Of a stretch of DNA of 64,000 nt, positions 35,093 through 44,224 are shown in pieces. The position numbers and the translations under genes are program-made. The DNA is taken from assembly GCA_947589315.1 (NCBI GenBank), contig CANPZE010000011.1, positions 1 through 64,000 on the forward strand, read 5' to 3'. This DNA comes from an uncultured Lachnospiraceae bacterium. Lineage in GTDB: Bacteria > Bacillota > Clostridia > Lachnospirales > Lachnospiraceae. The stretch's first letter is position 1; every line of letters starts with the position of its first letter. The notes under the pieces are model-generated. The model was given only the letters and a program-made list of their open reading frames with translations, ran no database searches and was not told where the DNA came from.

Positions 35093-36901
35093 ATGAAAAA
35101 ATACAAAACAAAGAAAAAAAACTGGATAAAGGATATGCGGGTGCCGCAGAGGATGCTGCTGGTCTATCTGATCGGAGGGATCCTGCCCCTTCTTATCACC
35201 AGCATATATACCAATATGCAGACAAGAAGGATGATGGTAGATCTGACAGAGGAGACACAGCGGGAGGAGCTGTCCCTGATTGCGTCCTCCATCCAGGAAT
35301 CCATAATGGTAGTAGGCAATGTGACACGCCTGCTCAGTGAGGACCGGCAGACATATCAGCTGGCAGAGACCACCTATAGCAATCAATTTGAATTTCTGAA
35401 GGATGTCACTAATTATACGGCAATACAGGATTATCTGAATTACTATCAACAGGATATCTCAGAGATAACCATTTATTTAGATAACCCCTCTGTAGAACAT
35501 ACGGTAATTGACAATGCGGATAATATTGCTTATCTGGGAGACTATATCATTACACAGGAATGGTACCAGAAGGCCAGCCAGCTGGAGGATCTGGTATATT
35601 GGCATTATCAGGAGGATGCCAATGGCTATCTTTCCCCCAGGGCCGCCCGCGTAGTCAGGGACAGCAATGGGGATGTGGCGGCCGTTATCGCTGTGACCAT
35701 GCAATATTCCAGAGTGGCAGAGGCTATTAACGAGCGGGCTGTAGATACCTTTCTCTTCTATAATAATAGCAGCATGGTATATTCCAATCTGGAGACGGGG
35801 AAAGTCTATCCTTTTTTGTCAGAAAAATTGAGGGAAGAGGAGGAAAATGCCTATTCCCACAAGGTTCTGTCTGGCGTAGAGGAGTATCTGCTCACGTATC
35901 AGTCCATAAAACCACAAGATTCTGTTAATTATTATTCCCTGGTGAGTATCCAGAAATACCAGGAAATCATGTCCAACGTAAATAAGATCAATTTAAGGGC
36001 TTTTTTTCCGGAGATTCTGGGCATGATAATTTCTATTGTCCTGATATTTAGTTTTGCCGTACTATATGACCAGCGGATCAACCAGATGCGCCTGCAGATG
36101 CATCGGGTAGCGCAGGGGGAATATGACAAAGTAGTGCCGGTCGGAGGGAATGATGAGATTGGAGAGCTTTATCAGGAGCTGGAGCAGATGATGAAGGATA
36201 TCCAGGCCCTGATGGCCCGGGTCGTAGAAGAACAGGTACAGAAGGAGAAGCTCCACACGCGGCAAAAGGAAGTGGAATTCAAAATGCTGGCCAGCCAGAT
36301 CAATCCCCACTTTTTGTATAATACGCTGGAGACAATCCGCATGAATGCCGTGGTCAATCATCAGACAGAGATTGAGGAATTAGTAAAAATGCTGGCCAGG
36401 ATCATGCGTTATAATATCCAGGTTACCGATCAGATGGTGACATTGAAGGCAGAGCTGAGAATGGTACAATATTATCTTAAGATTCAAAATTACCGATTCG
36501 GCGACCGGATCACATCTGAGATCCTGATAGAAGAAGGGGTGGATCAGGAAACTCTGGTAATGCCGCTGATCGTACAGCCGTTTGTAGAAAATGCATTTAT
36601 TCATGGCCTGGAGCAGAAGGACAGTGATGGGAGATTAACAATCCACGTGGGCATGAAAGGGGATGTAGTGGAGATTATAATAGAAGACAACGGTGTGGGA
36701 ATGGATTATTACACGTTGGGGCAGATAAGAAAATCTATGAGGGAAGACAGCGGAGATCAGATCCATATAGGGATCCGGAATGTGAACCAGCGTCTGCGGA
36801 TTCAGTATGGGGAAGAGTATGGTGTAAAGATAGAGAGTAATCTGGGATGTGGGACCAGGATATTTATCACATTTCCCTACAATTCACAAAAAAATGCCTG
36901 A
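35093..36901 (+). CDS. YesM-type sensor histidine kinase
   Basis: 602 residues. Membrane segment near residues 18-38 (MLLVYLIGGILPLLITSIY), an extracytoplasmic double-Cache-like sensor to about residue 290, and a second membrane segment (IISIVLIFSFAVLYD). These are followed by HAMP, then the His_kinase domain with SQINPHFLYNTLETIRMNAV (phospho-accepting His) and ATPase motifs IIEDNGVGMD and GIGIRN-like HIGIRNVNQRL. YesM kinases control carbohydrate uptake genes with an AraC-type regulator. No response regulator gene is adjacent here, so the partner lies elsewhere or is missing. The CUT1 transporter downstream is the likely target (inference). ATG 35093 has AGAGGTGG upstream. Confidence 0.88.
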   Translation: MKKYKTKKKNWIKDMRVPQRMLLVYLIGGILPLLITSIYTNMQTRRMMVDLTEETQREELSLIASSIQESIMVVGNVTRLLSEDRQTYQLAETTYSNQFEFLKDVTNYTAIQDYLNYYQQDISEITIYLDNPSVEHTVIDNADNIAYLGDYIITQEWYQKASQLEDLVYWHYQEDANGYLSPRAARVVRDSNGDVAAVIAVTMQYSRVAEAINERAVDTFLFYNNSSMVYSNLETGKVYPFLSEKLREEEENAYSHKVLSGVEEYLLTYQSIKPQDSVNYYSLVSIQKYQEIMSNVNKINLRAFFPEILGMIISIVLIFSFAVLYDQRINQMRLQMHRVAQGEYDKVVPVGGNDEIGELYQELEQMMKDIQALMARVVEEQVQKEKLHTRQKEVEFKMLASQINPHFLYNTLETIRMNAVVNHQTEIEELVKMLARIMRYNIQVTDQMVTLKAELRMVQYYLKIQNYRFGDRITSEILIEEGVDQETLVMPLIVQPFVENAFIHGLEQKDSDGRLTIHVGMKGDVVEIIIEDNGVGMDYYTLGQIRKSMREDSGDQIHIGIRNVNQRLRIQYGEEYGVKIESNLGCGTRIFITFPYNSQKNA

Positions 36902-36920
36902 AAAATTAGTGAAAGAGTAT

Positions 36921-36968
36921 AAAACCTATAATTTTATGGGTAAAAATGTCAAAAAATTTAGGTTTTTT
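36921..36968 (+). terminator. Possible terminator after the histidine kinase gene
   Basis: AAAACCTA (36921-36928) pairs with TAGGTTTT (36959-36966) across a loop of about 30 bases, leading into a run of eight Ts. AT-rich and long-looped, so efficiency is uncertain. Confidence 0.4.
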
Positions 36969-37056
36969 TTCCAGGTTTTTTTGTTAAAATAGATAAGAAC
37001 CCTATATGCAGGGAAATAGAACTTGAAAAAATTGAAAATTAGGAGGAAAAAAGGCA

Positions 37057-37920
37057 ATGAGAAAATCTATGAAAAAAGCAATGGCAACGATTGCTGCTTT
37101 GACCCTGGCATTTTCATTTGCAGCAACGGCAATGCCCGATACGGCATCTGCGGTAGAGTGCAGCAAAGCGGGAAAGAAAGCTGGTAAAAAGGATTTTGAT
37201 CCGGATGGAACGTATAATGCGTATTTTGTATTTCAGCAGACAGAAAGCTGGGTATTCCGTAACGCATGGTATGAGCCTACCCTGGGTAAGGACGGCAATC
37301 TGTTTAAGGGAGATGCCAGCTTTGATAAAATGCTGACAACTCTGGATGTTTCTGATGCAATTCCGGTAGGCGGCACCGTTGTAGATGCTGAGATCAAAGG
37401 AAACGGTACTTATACAGTTGGCGTAAATGATTTTGATACTACCAAGCTGGATCCGGATGCTGCAAATATTTCTCTTATCGGTTTTTCTACTGATATTCCG
37501 CATAGCGCATTAGATAATGGCCTCCAGATCACGGATGTAAAGCTGAGCATGGATGGTATTGAAAAATGGGCAGGAGAGCCTTTTGTTAATGTTGACGCAC
37601 AGAACCTTGGGCTGTTAGAGATGGATGTAGTCAACACCTATCAGAAGGAGGGATATGAAACCCCCAGCGTAACACTTCCCCAGGGATCCATTGAGATTAC
37701 CTTTACCGTATCCGGTTTCAACTATGATAATCCGGACGCAGTGGCAACAACAGACGAAACGACTACTAGCGATGGAGCAGATGACAGCACAGCGGCAGTA
37801 GATGAGGCTGCAACGAATGAAAGCTCAGGAGTGAGCGGCGGCGTAGTTGCTATCATTGTGATCGTAGTGATCGTAGTGATCGCAGGCGTAGTGATCGTGA
37901 TCAGGAAGAAGAAAAACTGA
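37057..37920 (+). CDS. Surface protein with signal peptide and C-terminal membrane anchor
   Basis: 287 residues. A signal peptide (ATIAALTLAFSFAATAMPDT, cleavage near ASA-VE) precedes an all-beta domain (about 45-225) containing AYFVFQQTESWVFRNAWYE and a later ITDVKLSMDGIEKWAGEPF. A Thr/Ser/Asp-rich stalk (TDETTTSDGADDS) and a C-terminal hydrophobic segment ending IRKKKN follow, so the domain is displayed outside and held in the membrane. The aromatic-rich domain resembles carbohydrate-binding folds, but I recognise no named family. AGGAGG precedes the ATG. Its position before a CUT1 sugar transporter suggests a glycan-capturing helper. Confidence 0.65.
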   Translation: MRKSMKKAMATIAALTLAFSFAATAMPDTASAVECSKAGKKAGKKDFDPDGTYNAYFVFQQTESWVFRNAWYEPTLGKDGNLFKGDASFDKMLTTLDVSDAIPVGGTVVDAEIKGNGTYTVGVNDFDTTKLDPDAANISLIGFSTDIPHSALDNGLQITDVKLSMDGIEKWAGEPFVNVDAQNLGLLEMDVVNTYQKEGYETPSVTLPQGSIEITFTVSGFNYDNPDAVATTDETTTSDGADDSTAAVDEAATNESSGVSGGVVAIIVIVVIVVIAGVVIVIRKKKN

Positions 37921-37942
37921 TAAAACACAAAGAAATATAGGG

Positions 37943-37978
37943 AAGGAGATGGGACTATCCGTTCCTGTCTCCTTTTTT
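37943..37978 (+). terminator. Intrinsic terminator after the anchored surface protein gene
   Basis: GGAGATGGGA pairs with TCCTGTCTCC over 10 bases (two wobbles), loop of 8, followed by TTTTTT. It separates the surface protein from the transporter genes. The rest of the 279-base gap to 38200 holds TATAAT at 38105-38110 without a good -35, suggesting an activator-dependent promoter. Confidence 0.75.
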
Positions 37979-38199
37979 ATCCCAGAAAATCCGGAAAATG
38001 ATTAAGTTATGATTTTTCTGTTGATAGAGAACTAACCGTCAAGAAATAAAAATAAATGTATTAAAAATCATGTATTTACGGTAGTTTTTTTCATTGGATT
38101 TCGGTATAATATTTTTATAAAGAATCTATTTTACCGTTCGGTTGTGATAAGGGATAGCAGCCGTAGCCAGGTAAAAAATAATAAAGTAGGAGGTAGTAT

Positions 38200-39663
38200 A
38201 TGAAAGAGGAAAGGACACAGACCAGGGGAGTTGCGGAGTATGTCTACTATCTGCAGAGAATTCTCATTGCAGCCAGTGTACTTGCTTTGTTCTTCCCATC
38301 AATGAATCCTGCCAGGATATGTAAATTAGTCAGTGATAATATCTCACTGTTTACCTCGGCAGTATCGTATCCTTCGCTGATCAGCGGAGTAGGTCGTGGA
38401 TTCCGGAGCGGTTGGATCGAGGAATCCACATTTGTAGTACTTTATATTAGCGCTGTTATTGCTGTGATTGGTACTGCGCTGGTTGCAGCAGGCGCTTGCT
38501 GTTCGTTAGGAAATGTAAAGCTGAAGAGATTGGGATTAAAGTTTTCTTTGATCGGCAGCATTGTTCAGATTGGAGGTTACATACTTACAATTGTTGCTTA
38601 CAATATGGCTGCAAACGGCGGACGTCCCGAGAAAATCGAGGCGCACTTCCCTACGGCAGCGCTTGTTCTTGCGATCATGGCAGCGGTAATCCTTTTGACC
38701 AGCTTGCTTTTAATGGCAGTACTTCCGAAGGCAGATGCCAGCATGGAATATGAGATGGAGTCTAAATATAAACTGTTTCTTATGTTCCTTCCCTTTGGGG
38801 CATTAGCGGGAATTTTCTGTTACCTGCCATTGTGGGGTTGGAGATATGCATTCTTCGATTATCAGACCGGTGGAACATTGAATATGGACAATTTTGTAGG
38901 ATTTAAATGGTTCATTTATTTGTTCCAGAATTCTACCACGCGTTCGGATATTCTCCGGGTAATGGCAAATACATTGGGTATCAGTGGATTAAATATTATT
39001 ACCCAGTGGATTCCGATGGTATTTGCTATTTTCCTCTGTGAAATGAAGAATCTGCGTTTCCGCCGTTTTGTCCAGACATTTACAACAGTGCCGAACTTTA
39101 TCAGCTGGGTATTGGTGTACGCAATTGCATTGGCGATCTTCTCCACAGACGGATTTATAAATACCTTTGCTAAGAGCATTCATCTTCTGGATGCAAATTC
39201 TGAAGGTACGAACTACTTGATGGGCAACTCCCTTGTCTGGGTAAAGATGTGGGCATGGGGCGTATGGAAAGGCGTAGGCTGGAGTGCGATCATATATATA
39301 GCAGGTATCTCCGGTATTGACCAGCAGCTCTATGAAGCCGCTACGGTGGATGGCGCCGGCAGGTTCCAGAAGATGTGGCATGTTACGCTTCCGGGTCTGC
39401 TCCCTACTTTCTTCGTATTATTGCTGATGGCTATTGCCGGTATCCTGAGCAATGGTTTGGATCAGTATCTGGTATTCCATAATGCGGAGAACGATAAGTC
39501 CATCGAAGTATTGGATCTGTATGTTTATTATCTGGGTCTGGGATCCAATGGTAGCATACCGCTGTCAACGGTGGTTGGTATGTTTAAATCCGTTATCAGC
39601 GTAGTCCTGCTCTTTGGCGCAAATGCGGTATCCAAGGCGTTGCGCGGCGAGAGCATTATATAG
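38200..39663 (+). CDS. CUT1-type sugar ABC transporter permease with N-terminal membrane extension (LplB-like)
   Basis: 487 residues. The C-terminal roughly 290 residues are a standard binding-protein-dependent permease with the EAA loop EAATVDGAGRFQKMWHVTLP that contacts the ATPase. The N-terminal roughly 190 residues form an extra module of four membrane segments (for example VLYISAVIAVIGTALVAAGA and AALVLAIMAAVILLTSLLLM), absent from ordinary LplB proteins of about 310 residues. GGAGG precedes the ATG. It is followed 13 bases later by the partner permease. No ATPase gene is in the cluster, so a shared MsmK-type ATPase is presumably used. Confidence 0.88.
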   Translation: MKEERTQTRGVAEYVYYLQRILIAASVLALFFPSMNPARICKLVSDNISLFTSAVSYPSLISGVGRGFRSGWIEESTFVVLYISAVIAVIGTALVAAGACCSLGNVKLKRLGLKFSLIGSIVQIGGYILTIVAYNMAANGGRPEKIEAHFPTAALVLAIMAAVILLTSLLLMAVLPKADASMEYEMESKYKLFLMFLPFGALAGIFCYLPLWGWRYAFFDYQTGGTLNMDNFVGFKWFIYLFQNSTTRSDILRVMANTLGISGLNIITQWIPMVFAIFLCEMKNLRFRRFVQTFTTVPNFISWVLVYAIALAIFSTDGFINTFAKSIHLLDANSEGTNYLMGNSLVWVKMWAWGVWKGVGWSAIIYIAGISGIDQQLYEAATVDGAGRFQKMWHVTLPGLLPTFFVLLLMAIAGILSNGLDQYLVFHNAENDKSIEVLDLYVYYLGLGSNGSIPLSTVVGMFKSVISVVLLFGANAVSKALRGESII

Positions 39664-39676
39664 GAGGTGAACACGT

Positions 39677-40642
39677 ATGGCAAAGACTGCACAGGAAAAG
39701 TTGGATGCAAAGAGAGAAAAAGAGTATAATAAAACACATAAGCATATGTACAAACTAAAGCCGGGCGATATCGTGTTCGATATCCTCAATTACTTATTCT
39801 TTGGTTTGTTTACATTAAGCTGTATTTTCCCATTCTATTATCTGTTTATCAATACGATTTCAGATAATAAGCTGGTACAGAGAGGTATGATCAACTTCTA
39901 TCCCAGGGGGATACATTTCCAGAATTATTTGTCCCTGACAAATGTAAACGATCTGGGGAATGCGTTTATTGTATCAATTACCAGAACGATATTTGGTACT
40001 GTATTGATGGTACTTGCTACCGCTTTTGTAGGTTATGTGGTTACAAAACAGGAAATGTGGCATAGAAGCTTCTGGTACCGCTTCATTGTTATCACAATGT
40101 ATTTCAATGCCGGTCTGATCGCAACTTATTTGAATATGGTTATGCTGGGTCTGACCAACAATTACATGGTGTATATTATTCCGGGAATTGTTGCACCGTA
40201 TAATATTATATTGGTAAAAACGTATATCGAGTCAATTCCAGGCGAACTGGAAGAGAGTGCGTTCATTGACGGCGCATCTTATTTTACAGTATTCCGCAAG
40301 CTGATCTGGCCGTTGAGCAAGCCGATCCTTGCTACGGTAGCGATCTTCGGTGCGGTAGGCCACTGGAATTCCTTCCAGGATTCCCTGTTGTATATGACGA
40401 ACGCACCTAGCCTGATGACGCTGCAGCATAGATTGTATATCTATCTGAACCAGTCCTCAAACATTGCTTCTATGATGAACACCAGCGGCGCTGGAGCAGC
40501 GGCACAGTTTGAGAATTTGTTGAATGTAAAGGTTATCAAGTATACAATTTCCATGATCTCTGTTATACCGATTCTTTTGGTTTATCCGTTTATGCAGAGA
40601 TTCTTTGAGAAAGGTATTATGCTGGGAGCTGTTAAGGGTTAA
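39677..40642 (+). CDS. CUT1-type sugar ABC transporter permease (YtcP/LplC-like)
   Basis: 321 residues, six membrane segments. FYYLFINTISDNKLVQRGMI and the EAA loop region EESAFIDGASYFTVFRKLIW identify a YtcP-type permease; the C-terminus QRFFEKGIMLGAVKG is diagnostic of that subfamily. It forms a heterodimer with the preceding permease to import an oligosaccharide. AGGAGGTGAA precedes the ATG. Confidence 0.92.
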   Translation: MAKTAQEKLDAKREKEYNKTHKHMYKLKPGDIVFDILNYLFFGLFTLSCIFPFYYLFINTISDNKLVQRGMINFYPRGIHFQNYLSLTNVNDLGNAFIVSITRTIFGTVLMVLATAFVGYVVTKQEMWHRSFWYRFIVITMYFNAGLIATYLNMVMLGLTNNYMVYIIPGIVAPYNIILVKTYIESIPGELEESAFIDGASYFTVFRKLIWPLSKPILATVAIFGAVGHWNSFQDSLLYMTNAPSLMTLQHRLYIYLNQSSNIASMMNTSGAGAAAQFENLLNVKVIKYTISMISVIPILLVYPFMQRFFEKGIMLGAVKG

Positions 40643-40684
40643 TATTTGTAGCATTTATATAATAAAGGAAAGGGGATTGATAAA

Positions 40685-42430
40685 ATGCGTAAAATGTTTA
40701 GCAAGAAACTGTTGTCCATGCTATTGGCAGCAAGCATGGTTGTAGGTTCTACAGCTGTTATGACAGGCTGTGGAAGTAGTGCGGATAAAGGGCCGATTAC
40801 CCTGACCGTATACAGCCAGCTGGCAAACTATTCCGGAGAGCAGACAGGATGGTCTGCAGATGTCCTTTTGGACAAATTCAATGTAAAATTGAATATTATT
40901 CCAGAGTCCAGCGGTACCTTCCAGACCAGGATGGAGAGTAAGGACCTGGGAGATATTGTTATCTGGTCAAACGATACCGATCAATATTCTCAGGCTGTTA
41001 AGGCCGGATACCTGTTTGACTGGGAAGAGGATGATATTCTTCATGAATATGGTTCTTATATTGAAGAGAACATGCCTTATGCATTGGAGAAGAATCGTAA
41101 TCTGACAGCCACCATTACAAACGATCCTAACAACAAGACCTTGTATGGCTTTGGCCATGGAACTGCTTTGAGCAGCCAGGATCATGATTCCTTCTTCTAT
41201 ACCTGGGATATTCGCTGGGATCTGTACAAGAAGCTGGGATATCCGAAGGTAAAGAATCTGGAAGACTTTAAGAAGCTTTTGATCGATATGCAGAAGATTG
41301 CCGGTAAAGATGATGCCGGTAATAAGGTATATGCAGCATCTCTGTGGCCTGATTGGGATGACGCCATGGTTATGTATGTAAAAGCTACAGCTACTGCATA
41401 TTATGGATATGACGAGTTGGGCGTAGGTTTGTATAATCCTACAACCGGTGAGTATTATGACGCTCTGGAGGAAAATGGGCCGTATCTGGAGATGCTGAAG
41501 TTCTATAATGACTTGTATCAGGAAGGCCTGATTGATCCCGACTCCATGACACAGACTTATGAGCAGATGATTGAGAAGGTTAAGAATGGCGGTACTTTGT
41601 TCTCCATCTTTAACTATTCCGGTCAGCTGGCTTACAACACTGCAGATCATACCTCTGCAGGCAAACTGATGTATTGTATGGCTCCGGAGGAGGCTTCTCC
41701 GATTGTATACGGTCAGAATCCTCAGGGTGGAAACAGAATCTGGTCTATCGGTGCGAATACGGAGTATCCGGATCTGTGTATGGAGATCATTAATTATATG
41801 TCAACTCCGGAAGGACGCCTGACAATGGAGTATGGTCCGGAAGGCGAGTGCTGGAATTATACGGAGAATAGCAAGGGTGAGAAGATTCATGAGTTTACTG
41901 AACTGGGTCTGGCTTGCCGTAAGAAAGTAGATACTCCTATGGGCAACAACCATAAGGGAACCTTTAAGGATGGCCAGCTGCAGATCAATAATATTACCTG
42001 GTCTCTGGATGCAACAGATCCTAACACTACAAAAGAGACATATAACTGCGAGAACTGGGAAAGCTATAAAGAGGATGCAGGAAGCAAGATCATGCAGGAT
42101 TGGCGTGATAAGAATAATGCGATCGGCCTGAACGATTATATGGAGAATCGTAACTATACGGTGGCTCCGGGAAGTTCTTATACGGCAAGCAGTAAATCTG
42201 ACGAGTTGAAGACGACCTGGCAGCAGGTTACGGATACGATTAAAACAGATTCCTGGAAGGCAATCTATGCCAAGAGCGATTCTGCATTTGATTCTATCGT
42301 TAAGGATATGATCAAGACTACTGCAGGATATGGATATGATGATTGTGTAAAGTGGTCTGAGAAAGAGGCTGCTACACGCTTCAAACTGCAACAGGAGCTG
42401 CAGGACAATCCGCAGGGAGAAAGTAAATAA
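40685..42430 (+). CDS. Extracellular solute-binding lipoprotein of the sugar ABC transporter (LplA-like)
   Basis: 581 residues. Lipoprotein signal with lipobox (STAVMTGC, Cys about 29) is followed by a large family-1 type binding domain: TLTVYSQLANYSGEQTG, GDIVIWSNDTDQYSQAV, LEDFKKLLIDMQKIAG, EGLIDPDSMTQTYEQMIEKV, and CMEIINYMSTPEGRLTMEYG. The length and layout match LplA/YtcQ proteins paired with LplB/YtcP permeases. Substrate unknown, likely a plant or host oligosaccharide. A strong terminator follows. Confidence 0.92.
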   Translation: MRKMFSKKLLSMLLAASMVVGSTAVMTGCGSSADKGPITLTVYSQLANYSGEQTGWSADVLLDKFNVKLNIIPESSGTFQTRMESKDLGDIVIWSNDTDQYSQAVKAGYLFDWEEDDILHEYGSYIEENMPYALEKNRNLTATITNDPNNKTLYGFGHGTALSSQDHDSFFYTWDIRWDLYKKLGYPKVKNLEDFKKLLIDMQKIAGKDDAGNKVYAASLWPDWDDAMVMYVKATATAYYGYDELGVGLYNPTTGEYYDALEENGPYLEMLKFYNDLYQEGLIDPDSMTQTYEQMIEKVKNGGTLFSIFNYSGQLAYNTADHTSAGKLMYCMAPEEASPIVYGQNPQGGNRIWSIGANTEYPDLCMEIINYMSTPEGRLTMEYGPEGECWNYTENSKGEKIHEFTELGLACRKKVDTPMGNNHKGTFKDGQLQINNITWSLDATDPNTTKETYNCENWESYKEDAGSKIMQDWRDKNNAIGLNDYMENRNYTVAPGSSYTASSKSDELKTTWQQVTDTIKTDSWKAIYAKSDSAFDSIVKDMIKTTAGYGYDDCVKWSEKEAATRFKLQQELQDNPQGESK

Positions 42431-42454
42431 TTAAGATCTAGGATCATACAGAGA

Positions 42455-42484
42455 AGGAGCATCGTTCTGGCGATGCTCCTTTTT
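42455..42484 (+). terminator. Intrinsic terminator of the transporter operon
   Basis: AGGAGCATCG and CGATGCTCCT form a perfect 10-base stem around a 6-base loop, followed by five Ts. Confidence 0.9.
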
Positions 42485-42565
42485 CTGTAAGATTGGAAGA
42501 AGTTTACTTGCAAAACAGGGGGATTCGGGTTATTATTATAAAAAATCACAGATGGGAGAAATGAT

Positions 42566-43201
42566 ATGAGTTTTTTTAGCGTTGATGGTCCGCTGTACAA
42601 GTTTATGACTCGTTTGCAGGATATGATGAAGTTGAATTTTATGTGGCTGCTCTGCAGCCTACCTATTGTAACAATGGGCGCCGCTACAACGGCGGCATAT
42701 ACCATTACGCTGAAAATGACGGATGATAAAGAAGGATATATTGCAGGCCCTTTTTGGAAGGAATTTAAAGCGAATTTGAAAAAGGGCAGCATTATGGGAA
42801 TGATCGTGCTATTTGCCCTTTATGCTCTCTATTTGGATATTCAGTTGTTCCAGAAGGCAGAGAGTAATAATATGATGTTTTTAATAGTAGCGATCATTGG
42901 CGGCTTTCTTCTGGTAATGCATAGCATCTATGCCTTTCCATTGCTCGCCCGTTACGAAAATACGGTGATCAATACCATGCGAAACTCCTATTCCATAGCA
43001 GCTAAGTTTCTGGGAAAGACCTTTTTCCTGATCGTGGTCTTGCTTGTGGAATATGTAATATTTACTTTTAGCTATCCCACTATATTTGTAGGCCTGCTGG
43101 TGGGACCGGCAACTATGATGCTGACGATCAGCGGATTTGCTATGAGCTTTTTTCGGCAGATTGAGCAGGAAAATGGGATAGAGGCTAAAAGTGAGGAGTA
43201 A
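42566..43201 (+). CDS. YesL family membrane protein (DUF624)
   Basis: 211 residues, five predicted membrane segments. The family signature is at the N-terminus: DGPLYKFMTRLQDMMKLNFM followed by WLLCSLPIVTMGAATTA. YesL proteins occur with YesM kinases and LplB/YtcP transporters in Firmicutes, with unknown role; here it follows that transporter. GGGAGAAATGAT precedes the ATG. Confidence 0.88.
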   Translation: MSFFSVDGPLYKFMTRLQDMMKLNFMWLLCSLPIVTMGAATTAAYTITLKMTDDKEGYIAGPFWKEFKANLKKGSIMGMIVLFALYALYLDIQLFQKAESNNMMFLIVAIIGGFLLVMHSIYAFPLLARYENTVINTMRNSYSIAAKFLGKTFFLIVVLLVEYVIFTFSYPTIFVGLLVGPATMMLTISGFAMSFFRQIEQENGIEAKSEE

Positions 43202-43235
43202 GAATAATAGGAGGGGAAAACAGTAACCTATTAAA

Positions 43236-43278
43236 ACGTCAGTTCGAGACCTTCCTGACGTAAAACAAAACTAAAGGA
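43236..43278 (+). ncRNA. preQ1-I riboswitch upstream of queT
   Basis: Stem ACGTCAG/CTGACGT (43236-43242 with 43255-43261) encloses TTCGAGACCTTC, and an A-rich tail AAAACAAAACTAAAGG (43262-43277) follows. This is the compact H-type pseudoknot plan of class I preQ1 riboswitches, with the conserved AAACTAA tail fused to the Shine-Dalgarno AAGGAG of queT. Binding of preQ1 should bury the ribosome site and lower QueT synthesis. The size and the downstream gene agree. Confidence 0.82.
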
Positions 43279-43287
43279 GACAATCAA

Positions 43288-43830
43288 ATGAGAAGTAAAA
43301 AAGTGATATTCATTACCCAGGCAGCGATGATCGCTGCAATCTATGTAGTGCTGACGCTGTTTGTCGGCGCTTTCAATCTTGCATCCGGAGCGATTCAGAT
43401 CCGTATTTCCGAAGCCTTGACGATTCTTCCTTATTTTAGCCCTGCGGCAATACCTGGGCTATTTGCAGGCTGCCTGTTCAGCAATTTCTTTATGGGAAGC
43501 CCTATGCCGGATATTGTATTCGGAAGCCTGGCCACCCTGCTGGGGGCTTTAGGCAGCTATGCGTTGAGGAATCATAAGTATCTGCTTACTTTATCTCCAG
43601 TAATTTCCAATATGTTGATCATCCCCTTTGTGCTGCGCTATGCATATGGGCTTAAAGTAGTGATTGCAGGGATGGATCTGTCTATTCCTTTCCATATGGC
43701 TACCGTAGGGGCTGGCGAGGTTATTTGCTGTTGTATTTTGGGTACCGGCCTGATCAAAGCATTGGAACCATTCCGCCAGCAGCTGTTTCCCATGACAGAG
43801 GCCATTCCGCCAGATCGGTCCCGAGCGTAG
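43288..43830 (+). CDS. queT: Queuosine precursor ECF transporter substrate-binding subunit QueT
   Basis: 180 residues, about five to six membrane segments. The QueT family pattern is visible: IFITQAAMIAAIYVVLTLFV, then SGAIQIRISEALTILPYFSP, GLFAGCLFSNFFMGSPMPDI and SLATLLGALGSYAL. It is an ECF S-component that imports queuosine precursors with the shared EcfT/EcfA module (not in this window). A preQ1-I riboswitch overlaps its ribosome site. It is followed by an independent promoter and a cobalamin riboswitch. Confidence 0.92.
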   Translation: MRSKKVIFITQAAMIAAIYVVLTLFVGAFNLASGAIQIRISEALTILPYFSPAAIPGLFAGCLFSNFFMGSPMPDIVFGSLATLLGALGSYALRNHKYLLTLSPVISNMLIIPFVLRYAYGLKVVIAGMDLSIPFHMATVGAGEVICCCILGTGLIKALEPFRQQLFPMTEAIPPDRSRA

Positions 43831-43834
43831 AGCT

Positions 43835-43864
43835 TTGACATAAAAAGATGATTTATGCTACAAT
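43835..43864 (+). promoter_or_regulatory. Promoter of the cobalamin-riboswitch transcript
   Basis: TTGACA (43835-43840), 18-base spacer, TACAAT (43859-43864) with TGC extended -10. It begins 4 bases after the queT stop, so the B12-controlled gene has its own strong promoter. Confidence 0.8.
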
Positions 43865-43879
43865 AACGAAAGCTTCATA

Positions 43880-44075
43880 AAACGATTTCAAGTTCTGCCA
43901 CGGGGTAACATCCCTTGCTGGCAGCTAAGAGGGAAACAGGTGAAAGTCCTGTACAGACGTGCTACTGTGATTGTGTAGTTTTATTCCATATCCATTGTGG
44001 AGTCTGCTGTAATACAGACTGCATGAGAAGGAGGAATGAAATGTTACTGCATCAGTCAGGAGACCTGCTTGAAAT
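43880..44075 (+). ncRNA. Cobalamin riboswitch
   Basis: The conserved core is readable: AAGAGGGAAACAGGTGAAAG (43927-43946) with TCCTG closing the hairpin, CTACTGTGA at 43962-43970, and the B12 box AGTCAGGAGACCTGC at 44054-44068, which matches the consensus AGCCAGGAGACCTGCC closely. GCCACGGGG...GCTGGC upstream forms the earlier paired regions. A T-run at 44119-44125 lies between the aptamer and the start codon and may be part of a terminator-type expression platform. It fills most of the 394-base gap and faces the 1499-residue surface protein gene. Confidence 0.92.
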
Positions 44076-44224
44076 TGCCCCTATTTTCACACGTAACTGA
44101 ACAATAGTGGTATAAGGCTTTTTTTCTGTACTTCGTTTTATGAATCCTTACCATTATCTGCGTTTTAACAAATCCTGGTTGGAACGCTTGAAGATAGAAG
44201 AATTTATAGCGAAGGAGAGAGAAT

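Noticed and set aside
40967-41650. 227-codon frame antisense to the solute-binding lipoprotein gene
   Set aside because: Composition is that of a shadow of the coding strand, and no domain is visible.
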